This document shows, piece after piece, positions 51,986 to 59,928 of a DNA stretch of 64,000 nt. The notes under the pieces were generated by a model that was not told the origin of the DNA, did no database searches, and saw nothing but the letters and a program-made list of their open reading frames with translations. A program made the position numbers and the translations under genes. Origin of the DNA: Glaciecola sp048820975 (lineage in GTDB: Bacteria; Pseudomonadota; Gammaproteobacteria; Enterobacterales; Alteromonadaceae); assembly GCF_048820975.1 (NCBI RefSeq), contig NZ_JBMEUF010000002.1, forward strand, positions 310,001 through 374,000, given 5' to 3'. Position 1 is the stretch's first letter; each line of letters opens with the position of its first letter.

Positions 51986-52393
51986 ACCCTTGCCCCTATT
52001 CACACGAAACTTTTCTGCACGCATCTCGACTTGCTGCTTAGCGATAGAGAATGAAGAGTGCTGACCAATAAGAACTGGGTGAGTATAAGTTCGAAGCAAG
52101 CATGCTAAAACTTCTAATTGCTCCAACTGATCGAGGCTTGATTTTACTTTTGCGCAAAACAAATTACATCCATAGATGATGTCATGAAGGTCGTAGTTTT
52201 CGAACTTTCTCGATAGAGTTCCAATTGCTACTCTTGAATTCAAACCCCAATTTATGCCTTCCACACGTATACAAGTATCAGAGTTTTTAAAGTTAATTTC
52301 AAACTCGCTTGATTCACTTTCTGTGAAGTCATAGTCATAGATTAAAAACTGAAAATGCTTCCTTGCAACATTTAAAAATTCTGAGTCGATGAT
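51980..52393 (-). CDS. Hypothetical protein lacking a normal start codon
   Basis: The frame codes for about 137 aa if read from just after an AAAAGGA ribosome site, but the first codons there are ATC ATC (52393-52388), not ATG. Internal GTG 52264 would give 94 aa. The upstream part (I-D-S-E-F-L-N-V-A-R-K-H-F-Q-F-L) looks like real protein. Either an ATC start is used or an ATG was lost. Family not recognised. Confidence 0.5.
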   Translation of the reverse strand: MIDSEFLNVARKHFQFLIYDYDFTESESSEFEINFKNSDTCIRVEGINWGLNSRVAIGTLSRKFENYDLHDIIYGCNLFCAKVKSSLDQLEQLEVLACLLRTYTHPVLIGQHSSFSIAKQQVEMRAEKFRVNRGKGV

Positions 52394-52411
52394 GAATTCC
52401 TTTTGGGTGTA

Positions 52412-52525
52412 TAACGGCCCGCATAACGGGCAAAAATACGTAGGCTACAATGCCGAGCGGAGCGCAGGGAGCCTACGTATTTTTGTCCCTTGCGAGCGCA
52501 GCGAGTGTTAATGCGTTTGTTAGGT
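52412..52525 (-). other. attC site
   Basis: Long attC, 114 bp, TAAC at 52412, core GTTAGGT at 52519; inner pair TACGTAGGCT / AGCCTACGTA. Confidence 0.86.
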
Positions 52526-52904
52526 TCTCGCGTCATATTTAAGCAATCTCACATTCACAAAAAGAGCTATTAATGAAATAGGTATCGCATATATCAAACT
52601 TATCAAGAGGATACTACTAATTGACAATAGAGATGTTGAACCGACGACAAAAAACGAAACCGAGCAAACAAAGAACAAATACGGCTATGAACTGAGCATA
52701 AAAAGGAACAGCAGCTTTTTCATTTCGCTTGTGGATACCAAGTTGTATGGTCGCATAAATAATTCCCCAAAATCCATCAAAAAGAATTGAATAATAAGAG
52801 TAGCTACCGAAATACAAGACTGCCGTAATTGCATTAAGAAGAACGACACACGCAATCCAATAAACATATACCCAAGCTTTAACGCGACTCTGAACTGAAC
52901 TCAT
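52520..52904 (-). pseudogene. Membrane protein gene with probable frameshift
   Basis: The intact frame 52617-52904 codes for 95 aa with about three TM helices and ends F-N-I-S-I-V-N. In the next frame, from an A6 run at 52649-52654 (T6 on the coding strand), a hydrophobic stretch follows (L-L-I-S-L-I-Y-A-I-P-I-S-L-I-A-L-F) and stops at the TAA in the attC core, as many neighbours do. A one-base slip in the run best explains this, giving an original protein of about 127 aa. A sequencing error cannot be excluded. Confidence 0.6.
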
Positions 52905-52912
52905 GATGAACC

Positions 52913-52975
52913 TAACACCTACTTAAGCGGCGAAAATTGCTCTTTATTTTTGTCCGCTTCAAGTTTTTGTTAGCC
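52913..52975 (-). other. attC site
   Basis: Short attC, 63 bp, TAAC at 52913, core GTTAGCC at 52969. Confidence 0.87.
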
Positions 52976-53497
52976 ATCAATTTGCTCAACCTTAAATGTA
53001 GTCGCTACTCCAAGGTTTAGGTCATTTGTCACAAATCTTATCTCGACAATCAGATTAAGCGGAATCTGTCTACTCGGATGATGATCCAACCATGGAAAAG
53101 TAAAAGACATGCTTTCTTTATCTATCCTACCTATAATTGGAACGCTTGGAAATATAGTATCAGGCATGTCGCCATCGATAACTTGAAGGTAAACTCCAAA
53201 CTCATCTAAGTCATAAGTCGAAGTCTTTGGTAATTTAACAAGGAAAGATAAATCCCCAGTATCCCTGCACGAACTATTTCCCTCATAACTAGCTCGATTG
53301 ATTTTGATTTTTTCAACGACTGGCAAAGGGACTTGCTCCCAATACGTGCCATCTGCATTTTCATCAACTTGTTTCGGCCCTGGATGCTCATCCCATCGCT
53401 CTAAAGTAGGTTGGAACAAATAGTAACCCACATACGAGCATGCCGCAGACGGAAAGTTAAACAGGCTAATTAATATTATAAATGTTACATATTTCAT
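52970..53497 (-). CDS. Hypothetical secreted protein (cassette)
   Basis: This 175-aa protein has a signal peptide (1-18, S-A-A-C region, where a lipobox is not clear) and an Ig-like beta pattern. No family assigned. AAGGAT precedes the ATG. The stop is in the attC core. Confidence 0.63.
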   Translation of the reverse strand: MKYVTFIILISLFNFPSAACSYVGYYLFQPTLERWDEHPGPKQVDENADGTYWEQVPLPVVEKIKINRASYEGNSSCRDTGDLSFLVKLPKTSTYDLDEFGVYLQVIDGDMPDTIFPSVPIIGRIDKESMSFTFPWLDHHPSRQIPLNLIVEIRFVTNDLNLGVATTFKVEQIDG

Positions 53498-53516
53498 TCA
53501 ATCTATCCTTGATGGC

Positions 53517-53579
53517 TAACACTTTGCATAAGCGGTTTTGGCTGCTCTTGCCAAAATCCGCTTGATGCATTTGTTATTT
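53517..53579 (-). other. attC site
   Basis: Short attC, 63 bp, TAAC at 53517, core GTTATTT at 53573; stem AAGCGGTTTTGG / CCAAAATCCGCTT with one bulged T. Confidence 0.88.
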
Positions 53580-53831
53580 GCTGCGTTTTTCAACACTAAT
53601 TCTCCGTTTAACAAAATATGCTAGCGCAATAAGAATAAGCCCGCTGAAGTAGAATAAAACGTTCATGTTGAAAACTTCGTCAGACGCTACGACTTTATAG
53701 TAAACACTATCATCGGAACTATTGGTAAACTGTTCAAGGCCTCCAACTGGCAAAAGACCTCTAACTACGTAAAAATATCCCTCCAGAATAAACATAATTC
53801 CAGCGACTACTAATAGTTTTACTTTAAGCAT
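53574..53831 (-). CDS. Small membrane protein (cassette)
   Basis: This 85-aa protein has two TM helices (about 5-24 and 56-74) and a loop between. Not recognised. Stop in the attC core. Confidence 0.6.
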   Translation of the reverse strand: MLKVKLLVVAGIMFILEGYFYVVRGLLPVGGLEQFTNSSDDSVYYKVVASDEVFNMNVLFYFSGLILIALAYFVKRRISVEKRSK

Positions 53832-53857
53832 TAAAAGTCCATAGATCGAGCGGCATA

Positions 53858-53970
53858 TAACACCTCACTAAGGGGCGATAACACATGGGCTAAAATTAGG
53901 AACGAAGTGACGCAGCCCATGTGTTAGCGTCCCAGCGAGCAGCGCGAGCGCCTTTAGTGTTTTGTTATAT
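53858..53970 (-). other. attC site
   Basis: Long attC, 113 bp, TAAC at 53858, core GTTATAT at 53964. The inner region is nearly identical to the attC at 39602. Confidence 0.86.
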
Positions 53971-54285
53971 GGCAAACTCTTCGTTTGGTTCTTCTAGTTG
54001 TTCCACTTCTTCGAGCCCGCAAATACCATTACCACCGTCAAGATAACGCAGACCAAGGTAAATTTGTTCTCCGATTTGTTCTGCCTGAATTACGACGGCA
54101 GGAGTTCGTTCTCCTGTTTTTTCATTAATCTGAATAACACATGTAGGTAATTTGGCATCCAGTACAAAGCTACCCTCTGGTATATAGAAAACAGCTAAGC
54201 CGTTTTTTACATCCATTTCAGAGGCAACTCGCCCTGATATGTGAGGTAAGGTATTCCAATTGTCAGGTTTGAATGAGTCCCACAT
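53965..54285 (-). CDS. Hypothetical protein (cassette)
   Basis: This 106-aa soluble acidic protein is read from ATG 54285 with GGAAAG upstream. It has a PilZ-like or beta-barrel pattern (I-P-E-G-S-F-V-L-D) but no firm assignment. The frame stays open upstream through the attC and gives a meaningless extension. Confidence 0.55.
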   Translation of the reverse strand: MWDSFKPDNWNTLPHISGRVASEMDVKNGLAVFYIPEGSFVLDAKLPTCVIQINEKTGERTPAVVIQAEQIGEQIYLGLRYLDGGNGICGLEEVEQLEEPNEEFAI

Positions 54286-54300
54286 GTTTAACTTTCCATA

Positions 54301-54404
54301 TAACGCCCGTTTAAGGGGCAGAAACACATGGGCTAAAATGCGAAGCAGCCCATGTGTTTGTGTCCCAGTGTGCTTCAGCACACGACTTAAAACGTTTGTT
54401 ATGC
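54301..54404 (-). other. attC site
   Basis: Long attC, 104 bp, TAAC at 54301, core GTTATGC at 54398; inner pair ACACATGGGCT / AGCCCATGTGT. Confidence 0.86.
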
Positions 54405-54839
54405 ATTCTCTGCTACCAAGTAGTTCCCAATTTCGTCATCTGTTTGAAACAGCGATAAATAGGTATCTATAAACCACTCTTTAGCACCATTGACCGCCAG
54501 TACTTGTTCGCGTGTAACTTGATAACAATCGAAAATATCATCATTTATGAATGGAGAGTCCTCGCCATTTTGAATAGTGAAAACTCTACCTTTTTCGTTT
54601 GAATAGATATGACAGGTGACTGCGCAATCTTCTTGGTTGGTGTTCGGCCATTCACCTGTAATAAATGAAAGCCAAATATGGCGCTCATTTTGATGTTCAA
54701 GCATAGCAAGGCAAAAAGCAGTTTCACCTTCAACACTATATTTAAACATGCCACGAATAAACTTATTTTCGTGATCTCTACCGCATTTACATTTACGATA
54801 ATATTCTTTTCGATTCTCAATCATCGACATTTTCGCCAT
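54399..54839 (-). CDS. Hypothetical protein with Cys motif (cassette)
   Basis: This 146-aa soluble protein has K-C-K-C-G-R-D-H near the N-terminus, which might bind metal. It is not recognised. Two further in-frame ATGs (residues 4 and 6) are possible starts. Stop in the attC core. Confidence 0.6.
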   Translation of the reverse strand: MAKMSMIENRKEYYRKCKCGRDHENKFIRGMFKYSVEGETAFCLAMLEHQNERHIWLSFITGEWPNTNQEDCAVTCHIYSNEKGRVFTIQNGEDSPFINDDIFDCYQVTREQVLAVNGAKEWFIDTYLSLFQTDDEIGNYLVAENA

Positions 54840-54855
54840 AATTCCGTGAATGCAT

Positions 54856-55176
54856 AACGCCGCATTAAACGGCGAAAATTGCCTTTTATTTTTGTCCGAT
54901 TCAATGCTTTGTTAGCATAAAATGATGAACTCACAAGCAAGCTCCACCCGTAAACGTTGATAACGATACATTGATAATTATTAGTAGATTAATACGACAT
55001 TGTCTGGAAAGCAAAATAACATCCTTTGTTTAATTCGTGCTTGAATTGAGTAACAACTTGTTTGGCTTAAAAAGCATTAAACCCAAATTGCCAACACCTT
55101 TTAAAAACTGCCCATGATGCGATGCTTATATTACCTATCGCATGCCAGCTTATTACATTTAAATATTTTTACTGCT
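54856..55176 (-). repeat. 321-bp ORF-less cassette, copy R2
   Basis: Same layout as R1, with attC at 54855-54917. Diverged copy: GCAAGCTCC instead of GCGCGCTCC, TTTAATTCG instead of TTTATTTCG, TTACCTATCG instead of TTTCCTAGCG. Confidence 0.92.
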
Positions 55177-55497
55177 AACGCCGCATTAAACGGCGAAAAT
55201 TGCCTTTTATTTTTGTCCGATTCAATGCTTTGTTAGCATAAAATGATGAACTCACAAGCGCGCTCCACCCGTAAACGTTGATAACGATACATTGATAATT
55301 ATTAGTAGATTAATACGACATTGTTTGGAAAGCAAAATAACATCCTTTGTTTATTTCGTGCTTGAATTGAGTAATAACTTGTTTGGCTTAAAAAGCATTA
55401 AACCCAAATTGCCAACACCTTTTAAAAATTGCCCATGATGCGATGCTTATATTTCCTAGCGCATGCCAGCTTATTACATTTAAATATTTTTACTGCT
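55177..55497 (-). repeat. 321-bp ORF-less cassette, copy R3 (type a)
   Basis: Tandem with R2. Identical by eye to R1, R6 and R11. Confidence 0.92.
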
Positions 55498-55559
55498 AAC
55501 ACGTACAATAAGCGGTTTTGGCCGCTCTTGCCAAAATCCGCTTCATTGTTTTGTTATTC
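55497..55559 (-). other. attC site
   Basis: Short attC, 63 bp, TAAC at 55497, core GTTATTC at 55553; stem AAGCGGTTTTGG / CCAAAATCCGCTT. Confidence 0.88.
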
Positions 55560-55572
55560 GTTAAACCTACCA

Positions 55573-55887
55573 CTAATCGCATCCTCCTCCGCCACCACCG
55601 CAATCACCTCCTGAGCTACCTGAGGTAAAACCACCATCTGTCGAAGAAGTGCCCACAGAGCCTGTCCCAGTATGAGTATCAAAAGGTCCAAAGAACAACC
55701 AGGCTAAAAAATAAAGCGTATACCATGTACCAGGAAGTGCCATGAAGATAAGCGCCATAATCGAGCTTCGTCTAACTAGTTCCGCGGTGTCAATAAGCCC
55801 TTCGCTCCGTTGACCAGAAAAAATTAACCAGCCAAGAACAAACCCTCCCAAACAAGCAAAAAATAAAATCTTAAATCGTTTAGCCAA
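55573..55887 (-). CDS. Membrane protein with Gly-rich tail (cassette)
   Basis: This 104-aa protein has two TM helices (about 6-24 and 41-66) and a C-terminal Gly/Ser-rich tail ending G-G-D-C-G-G-G-G-G-G-C-D. Such tails occur in small membrane proteins of unknown role. Not recognised further. Confidence 0.62.
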   Translation of the reverse strand: MAKRFKILFFACLGGFVLGWLIFSGQRSEGLIDTAELVRRSSIMALIFMALPGTWYTLYFLAWLFFGPFDTHTGTGSVGTSSTDGGFTSGSSGGDCGGGGGGCD

Positions 55888-55908
55888 TATTAAATGCCTC
55901 TGCCGAAT

Positions 55909-56228
55909 AACGCCGCATTAAACGGCGAAAATTGCCTTTTATTTTTGTCCGATTCAATGCTTTGTTAGCATAAAATGATGAACTCACAAGCGCGCCCACC
56001 CGTAAACGTTGATAACGATACATTGATAATTATTGGTAGATTAATACGACATTGTCTGGAAAGCAAAATAACATCCTTTGTTTATTTTTAGCTTGAATTA
56101 AGTAACAACTTGTTTGGCTTAAAAAAGCATTAAACCGAAATTGCCAACACCTCTAAAAACAGCCCATGATGCGATGCTTATATTTCCTAGAGCATGCAAG
56201 CTTATTATATTTAAATATTTTTACTGCT
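55909..56228 (-). repeat. 320-bp ORF-less cassette, copy R4 (type b)
   Basis: Variant b: GCGCGCCCACC, TATTGGTAG, TGTCTGG, TTTTTAGCTTGAATTAAG, AGAGCATGCAAG. Identical by eye to R10. Confidence 0.92.
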
Positions 56229-56550
56229 AACGCCGCATTAAACGGCGAAAATTGCCTTTTATTTTTGTCCGATTCAATGCTTTGTTAGCATAAAATGATG
56301 AACTCACAAGCGCGCTCCACCCGTAAACGTTGATAACGATACATTGACAATTATTAGTAGATTAATACGACATTGTTTGGAAAGCAAAATAACATCCTTT
56401 GTTTATTTCGTGCTTGAATTGAGTAACAACTTGTTTGGCTTAAAAAAGCATTAAACCGAAATTGCCAACACCTTTTAAACACGGCCCATGATGCGATGCT
56501 TATATTTCCTAGCGCATGCCATCTTATTATATTTAAATATTTTTACTGCT
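56229..56550 (-). repeat. 322-bp ORF-less cassette, copy R5
   Basis: Tandem with R4 and R6. Shares GCCATCTTATTATA with R8 but has private changes (ATTGACAATTATTAG, TTAAACACGGCCC). Confidence 0.92.
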
Positions 56551-56871
56551 AACGCCGCATTAAACGGCGAAAATTGCCTTTTATTTTTGTCCGATTCAAT
56601 GCTTTGTTAGCATAAAATGATGAACTCACAAGCGCGCTCCACCCGTAAACGTTGATAACGATACATTGATAATTATTAGTAGATTAATACGACATTGTTT
56701 GGAAAGCAAAATAACATCCTTTGTTTATTTCGTGCTTGAATTGAGTAATAACTTGTTTGGCTTAAAAAGCATTAAACCCAAATTGCCAACACCTTTTAAA
56801 AATTGCCCATGATGCGATGCTTATATTTCCTAGCGCATGCCAGCTTATTACATTTAAATATTTTTACTGCT
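56551..56871 (-). repeat. 321-bp ORF-less cassette, copy R6 (type a)
   Basis: Identical by eye to R1, R3 and R11. Confidence 0.92.
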
Positions 56872-56933
56872 AACACTTACAATAAGCGGTTTTGGCCGCT
56901 CTTGCCGAAATCCGCTTGATTGTTTTGTTATAC
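56871..56933 (-). other. attC site
   Basis: Short attC, 63 bp, TAAC at 56871, core GTTATAC at 56927. Confidence 0.88.
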
Positions 56934-56940
56934 GATTGCG

Positions 56941-57345
56941 TCATAATTTGCCTTGCATGTTCCATTCAGGTTTAAGCGTTTTGGTAATGCTATCTTCCAA
57001 ACCAGCAGCTAGGTTCACATGAAACTCGCCTAAATGGAGTAAACCATTATCTGGGAGAACATATAACTCAACTATTTTAGAACTTTCTAATGCGAGTTTA
57101 ATTTCTGCGTTGTTTCGAATATTGGTCGTTTGTGACGGCCCTGGGTTTTGATACCCATACATCCTCCTTTTCAATTGCTGAGTCGTTTTTCCGATATACT
57201 TTGGCTGATTATCAACTACAAAACTATAAAGCACGTTTCTCGAAGTCTCTTCAGCAAAAATATTAAGCGACAACTTATTTTCTAAAATAGACCACTGCCC
57301 AACTTTTTTGAAGCCAATGGTTAGCAATTTGTCTAAATCTACCAT
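56941..57345 (-). CDS. GIY-YIG nuclease-domain protein (cassette)
   Basis: This 134-aa protein has a GIY-YIG-like core: V-L-Y-S-F-V...P-K-Y-I-G-K-T-T-Q-Q-L-K-R-R-M (Tyr, Gly and catalytic Arg positions), with a late E and N. A short N-terminal extension precedes it. It may nick or cut DNA; target unknown. Small GIY-YIG proteins occur in mobile elements and defence. It lies between repeat cassettes R6 and R7. Confidence 0.75.
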   Translation of the reverse strand: MVDLDKLLTIGFKKVGQWSILENKLSLNIFAEETSRNVLYSFVVDNQPKYIGKTTQQLKRRMYGYQNPGPSQTTNIRNNAEIKLALESSKIVELYVLPDNGLLHLGEFHVNLAAGLEDSITKTLKPEWNMQGKL

Positions 57346-57352
57346 CACGTAT

Positions 57353-57673
57353 AACGCCGCATTAAACGGCGAAAATTGCCTTTTATTTTTGTCCGATTCA
57401 ATGCTTTGTTAGCATAAAATGATGAACTCACAAGCGCGCTCCACCCGTAAACGTTGATAACGATACATTGATAATTATTGGTAGATTAATACGACATTGT
57501 CTGGAAAGCAAAATAACATCCTTTGTTTATTTTTAGCTTGAATTAAGTAACAACTTGTTTGGTTTAAAAAACATTAAACCCAAATTGCCAACACCTTTTA
57601 AAAACTGCCCATGATGCGATGCTTATATTTCCTAGCGCATGCCAGCTTATTACATTTAAACATTTTTACTGCT
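57353..57673 (-). repeat. 321-bp ORF-less cassette, copy R7
   Basis: Single copy. Right after its attC it follows type a (GCGCGCTCC), then shows type b marks (TATTGGTAG, TTTTTAGCTTGAATTAAG), then GTTTAAAAAACATT shared with R9. Confidence 0.92.
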
Positions 57674-57735
57674 AACACTTACTATAACCGGTTTGTGGTG
57701 CTCTTCCACAAATCCGGTTGATAGTTTTGTTATGT
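57673..57735 (-). other. attC site
   Basis: Short attC, 63 bp, TAAC at 57673, core GTTATGT at 57729. Confidence 0.88.
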
Positions 57736-57764
57736 TTACTCTCAAAACAACCTAGAGGCAACGT

Positions 57765-57995
57765 TTACTCTTTTTTCTCAGAGGGTAAATCATTACAAAC
57801 TTCGCAAGCAATCTTCTTACGAAAATTATAAGCCCTGCGTAAAGCGAATATGGCAACTGATATAAAAGACCAAATTAAGCCGAATTCGATAGAGTATGAC
57901 AATGTACGCCCTTTTAGGTATTGAACTCCTGCGAGAAGCAAGAATACGACCGGTAAAGCTACTAGGTATTGAAAAATCCATTTTTGAATTGGCAT
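57765..57995 (-). CDS. Small membrane protein (cassette)
   Basis: This 76-aa protein has two TM helices (about 9-26 and 36-52) and a short tail with C-E-V-C. GGAAATAAG precedes the ATG. Not recognised. Confidence 0.62.
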   Translation of the reverse strand: MPIQKWIFQYLVALPVVFLLLAGVQYLKGRTLSYSIEFGLIWSFISVAIFALRRAYNFRKKIACEVCNDLPSEKKE

Positions 57996-58041
57996 CTTAT
58001 TTCCTTTTCAGTTTTACGAAGCACAGCCTTACTCGTAAATA

Positions 58042-58141
58042 TAACGCCGCCATAAACGGCTAAGTAATAGTTGGCTAAAATGTGTAGCGAAGCGAAACCT
58101 AGCCAACTGTTGCGTGTCCGCTTTTAATGGCCTTGTTATAA
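58042..58141 (-). other. attC site
   Basis: Long attC, 100 bp, TAAC at 58042, core GTTATAA at 58135; inner pair AGTTGGCT / AGCCAACT. Confidence 0.85.
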
Positions 58142-58146
58142 CTCCA

Positions 58147-58551
58147 TTACGGTAATTCAAAATTTTGTCTATGCCGATGAATTTCAACAAGCCTCCCGGA
58201 TTCAAATTTTAAGTCTATTGAATTAAAAAACTCGTATTGACCATCGAGAAGAATATCCCATTTGTCATATTCGTATATTTGAGACTTCGCTTTAAGAGCA
58301 GCAGGAACTGAGAAGTTATCTCCAGCCCTATCACCGTAACGTATATAAATATGGGATTCAGGATATTTCACTTCTAAAGTTTGAAAATCGCCGATTACTT
58401 CTTCCTTGGTGCTACCAATCGTAAATCCATATGCGTTGCCTGAGACGATATTCTCATCAATGTAAGTTAACCACCAATAACCAACTAGCCCACCAATGAA
58501 TAAGGTAGGTATAAAAATAATTAATGCTAAGACTTTAAGGCCAAATTTCAC
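58147..58551 (-). CDS. Hypothetical membrane-anchored protein (cassette)
   Basis: This 134-aa protein has one N-terminal TM helix (about 7-28) and an extracytoplasmic domain with F-T-I-G-S-T-K-E-E-V, a pattern seen in small SmpA/BamE-like lipoprotein folds. Assignment is weak. It is the first protein-coding cassette from attI. Confidence 0.6.
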   Translation of the reverse strand: MKFGLKVLALIIFIPTLFIGGLVGYWWLTYIDENIVSGNAYGFTIGSTKEEVIGDFQTLEVKYPESHIYIRYGDRAGDNFSVPAALKAKSQIYEYDKWDILLDGQYEFFNSIDLKFESGRLVEIHRHRQNFELP

Positions 58552-58572
58552 CGCAAATCCTTTTGGAGTTAT

Positions 58573-58893
58573 AACGCCGCATTAAACGGCGAAAATTGCC
58601 TTTTATTTTTGTCCGATTCAATGCTTTGTTAGCATAAAATGATGAACTCACAAGCGCGCTCCACCCGTAAACGTTGATAACGATACATTGATAATTATTA
58701 GTAGATTAATACGACATTGTTTGGAAAGCAAAATAACATCCTTTGTTTATTTCGTGCTTGAATTGAGTAACAACTTGTTTGGTTTAAAAAGCATTAAACC
58801 GAAATTGCCAACACCTTTTAAAAACGGCCCATGATGCGATGCTTATATTTCCTAGCGCATGCCATCTTATTATATTTAAATACTTTTACTGCT
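58573..58893 (-). repeat. 321-bp ORF-less cassette, copy R8
   Basis: First of four tandem copies (R8-R11) that reach attI. Shares the GCCATCTTATTATA end with R5. Confidence 0.92.
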
Positions 58894-59214
58894 AACGCCG
58901 CATTAAACGGCGAAAATTGCCTTTTATTTTTGTCCGATTCAATGCTTTGTTAGCATAAAATGATGAACTCACAAGCGCGCTCCACCCGTAAACATTGATA
59001 ACGATACATTGATAATTATTGGTAGATTAATACGACATTGTCTGGAAAGCAAAATAACATCCTTTGTTTATTTCGTGCTTGAATTGAGTAACAACTTGTT
59101 TGGTTTAAAAAACATTAAACCCAAATTGCCAACACCTTTTAAAAACTGCCCATGATGCGATGCTTATATTTCCTAGCGCATGCCAGCTTATTACATTTAA
59201 ATATTTTTACTGCT
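58894..59214 (-). repeat. 321-bp ORF-less cassette, copy R9
   Basis: Mosaic copy: TATTGGTAG and TGTCTGG of type b, TTTCGTGCTTGAATTGAG of type a, GTTTAAAAAACATT of R7; private GTAAACATTG. Confidence 0.92.
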
Positions 59215-59534
59215 AACGCCGCATTAAACGGCGAAAATTGCCTTTTATTTTTGTCCGATTCAATGCTTTGTTAGCATAAAATGATGAACTCACAAGCGCG
59301 CCCACCCGTAAACGTTGATAACGATACATTGATAATTATTGGTAGATTAATACGACATTGTCTGGAAAGCAAAATAACATCCTTTGTTTATTTTTAGCTT
59401 GAATTAAGTAACAACTTGTTTGGCTTAAAAAAGCATTAAACCGAAATTGCCAACACCTCTAAAAACAGCCCATGATGCGATGCTTATATTTCCTAGAGCA
59501 TGCAAGCTTATTATATTTAAATATTTTTACTGCT
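59215..59534 (-). repeat. 320-bp ORF-less cassette, copy R10 (type b)
   Basis: Identical by eye to R4, 3.3 kb away. Confidence 0.92.
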
Positions 59535-59855
59535 AACGCCGCATTAAACGGCGAAAATTGCCTTTTATTTTTGTCCGATTCAATGCTTTGTTAGCATAAA
59601 ATGATGAACTCACAAGCGCGCTCCACCCGTAAACGTTGATAACGATACATTGATAATTATTAGTAGATTAATACGACATTGTTTGGAAAGCAAAATAACA
59701 TCCTTTGTTTATTTCGTGCTTGAATTGAGTAATAACTTGTTTGGCTTAAAAAGCATTAAACCCAAATTGCCAACACCTTTTAAAAATTGCCCATGATGCG
59801 ATGCTTATATTTCCTAGCGCATGCCAGCTTATTACATTTAAATATTTTTACTGCT
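59535..59855 (-). repeat. 321-bp ORF-less cassette, copy R11 (type a), first cassette
   Basis: Cassette next to attI. Identical by eye to R1, R3 and R6. Confidence 0.92.
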
Positions 59856-59925
59856 AACAATTTATTATCTGTAAAAAAATTAATATCAAAACTGGCCTCA
59901 TGCCTAGTTTCATAAATTAGTGATA
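59856..59925 (-). other. attI recombination site
   Basis: The junction AAC/GTT at 59856-59858 marks where the first cassette (minus strand GTTAGCAGT) meets non-cassette DNA. The flank to the right is unique sequence between the array and intI and should contain attI; its exact extent cannot be set by eye. Confidence 0.65.
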
Positions 59926-59928
59926 TTC

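Larger units (their letters stand above)
36812..59858 (-). mobile_element. Chromosomal integron cassette array (about 43 cassettes)
   Basis: About 23 kb of cassettes lie head-to-tail on the minus strand, each closed by an attC site with TAAC on its left and GTTRNNY-like core on its right (plus-strand view). intI and attI lie at the right end, so cassettes near 59.8 kb are nearest the promoter and those near 37 kb farthest. I count 42 recognisable attC sites plus one truncated site. attC families are mixed, with lengths near 62-66 bp and 84-114 bp. Most genes run with the array; two toxin-antitoxin cassettes run against it. Confidence 0.95.

Noticed and set aside
52685..52867. Separate 60-aa frame overlapping the 52617 gene
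   Set aside because: It is the alternative frame of the same membrane-protein gene and lacks its own ribosome site.
55429..55614. Plus-strand frame starting in repeat R3 (M-M-R-C-L-Y-F-L-A-H-A-S)
   Set aside because: It crosses a cassette boundary and attC, has no ribosome site, and its second half is only antisense of the next cassette.
51561..59855. Repeated units considered as a CRISPR array or tandem satellite
   Set aside because: Units are 321 bp, each ends in an integron attC, and they are interleaved with gene cassettes; there are no short repeats with spacers and no cas genes.
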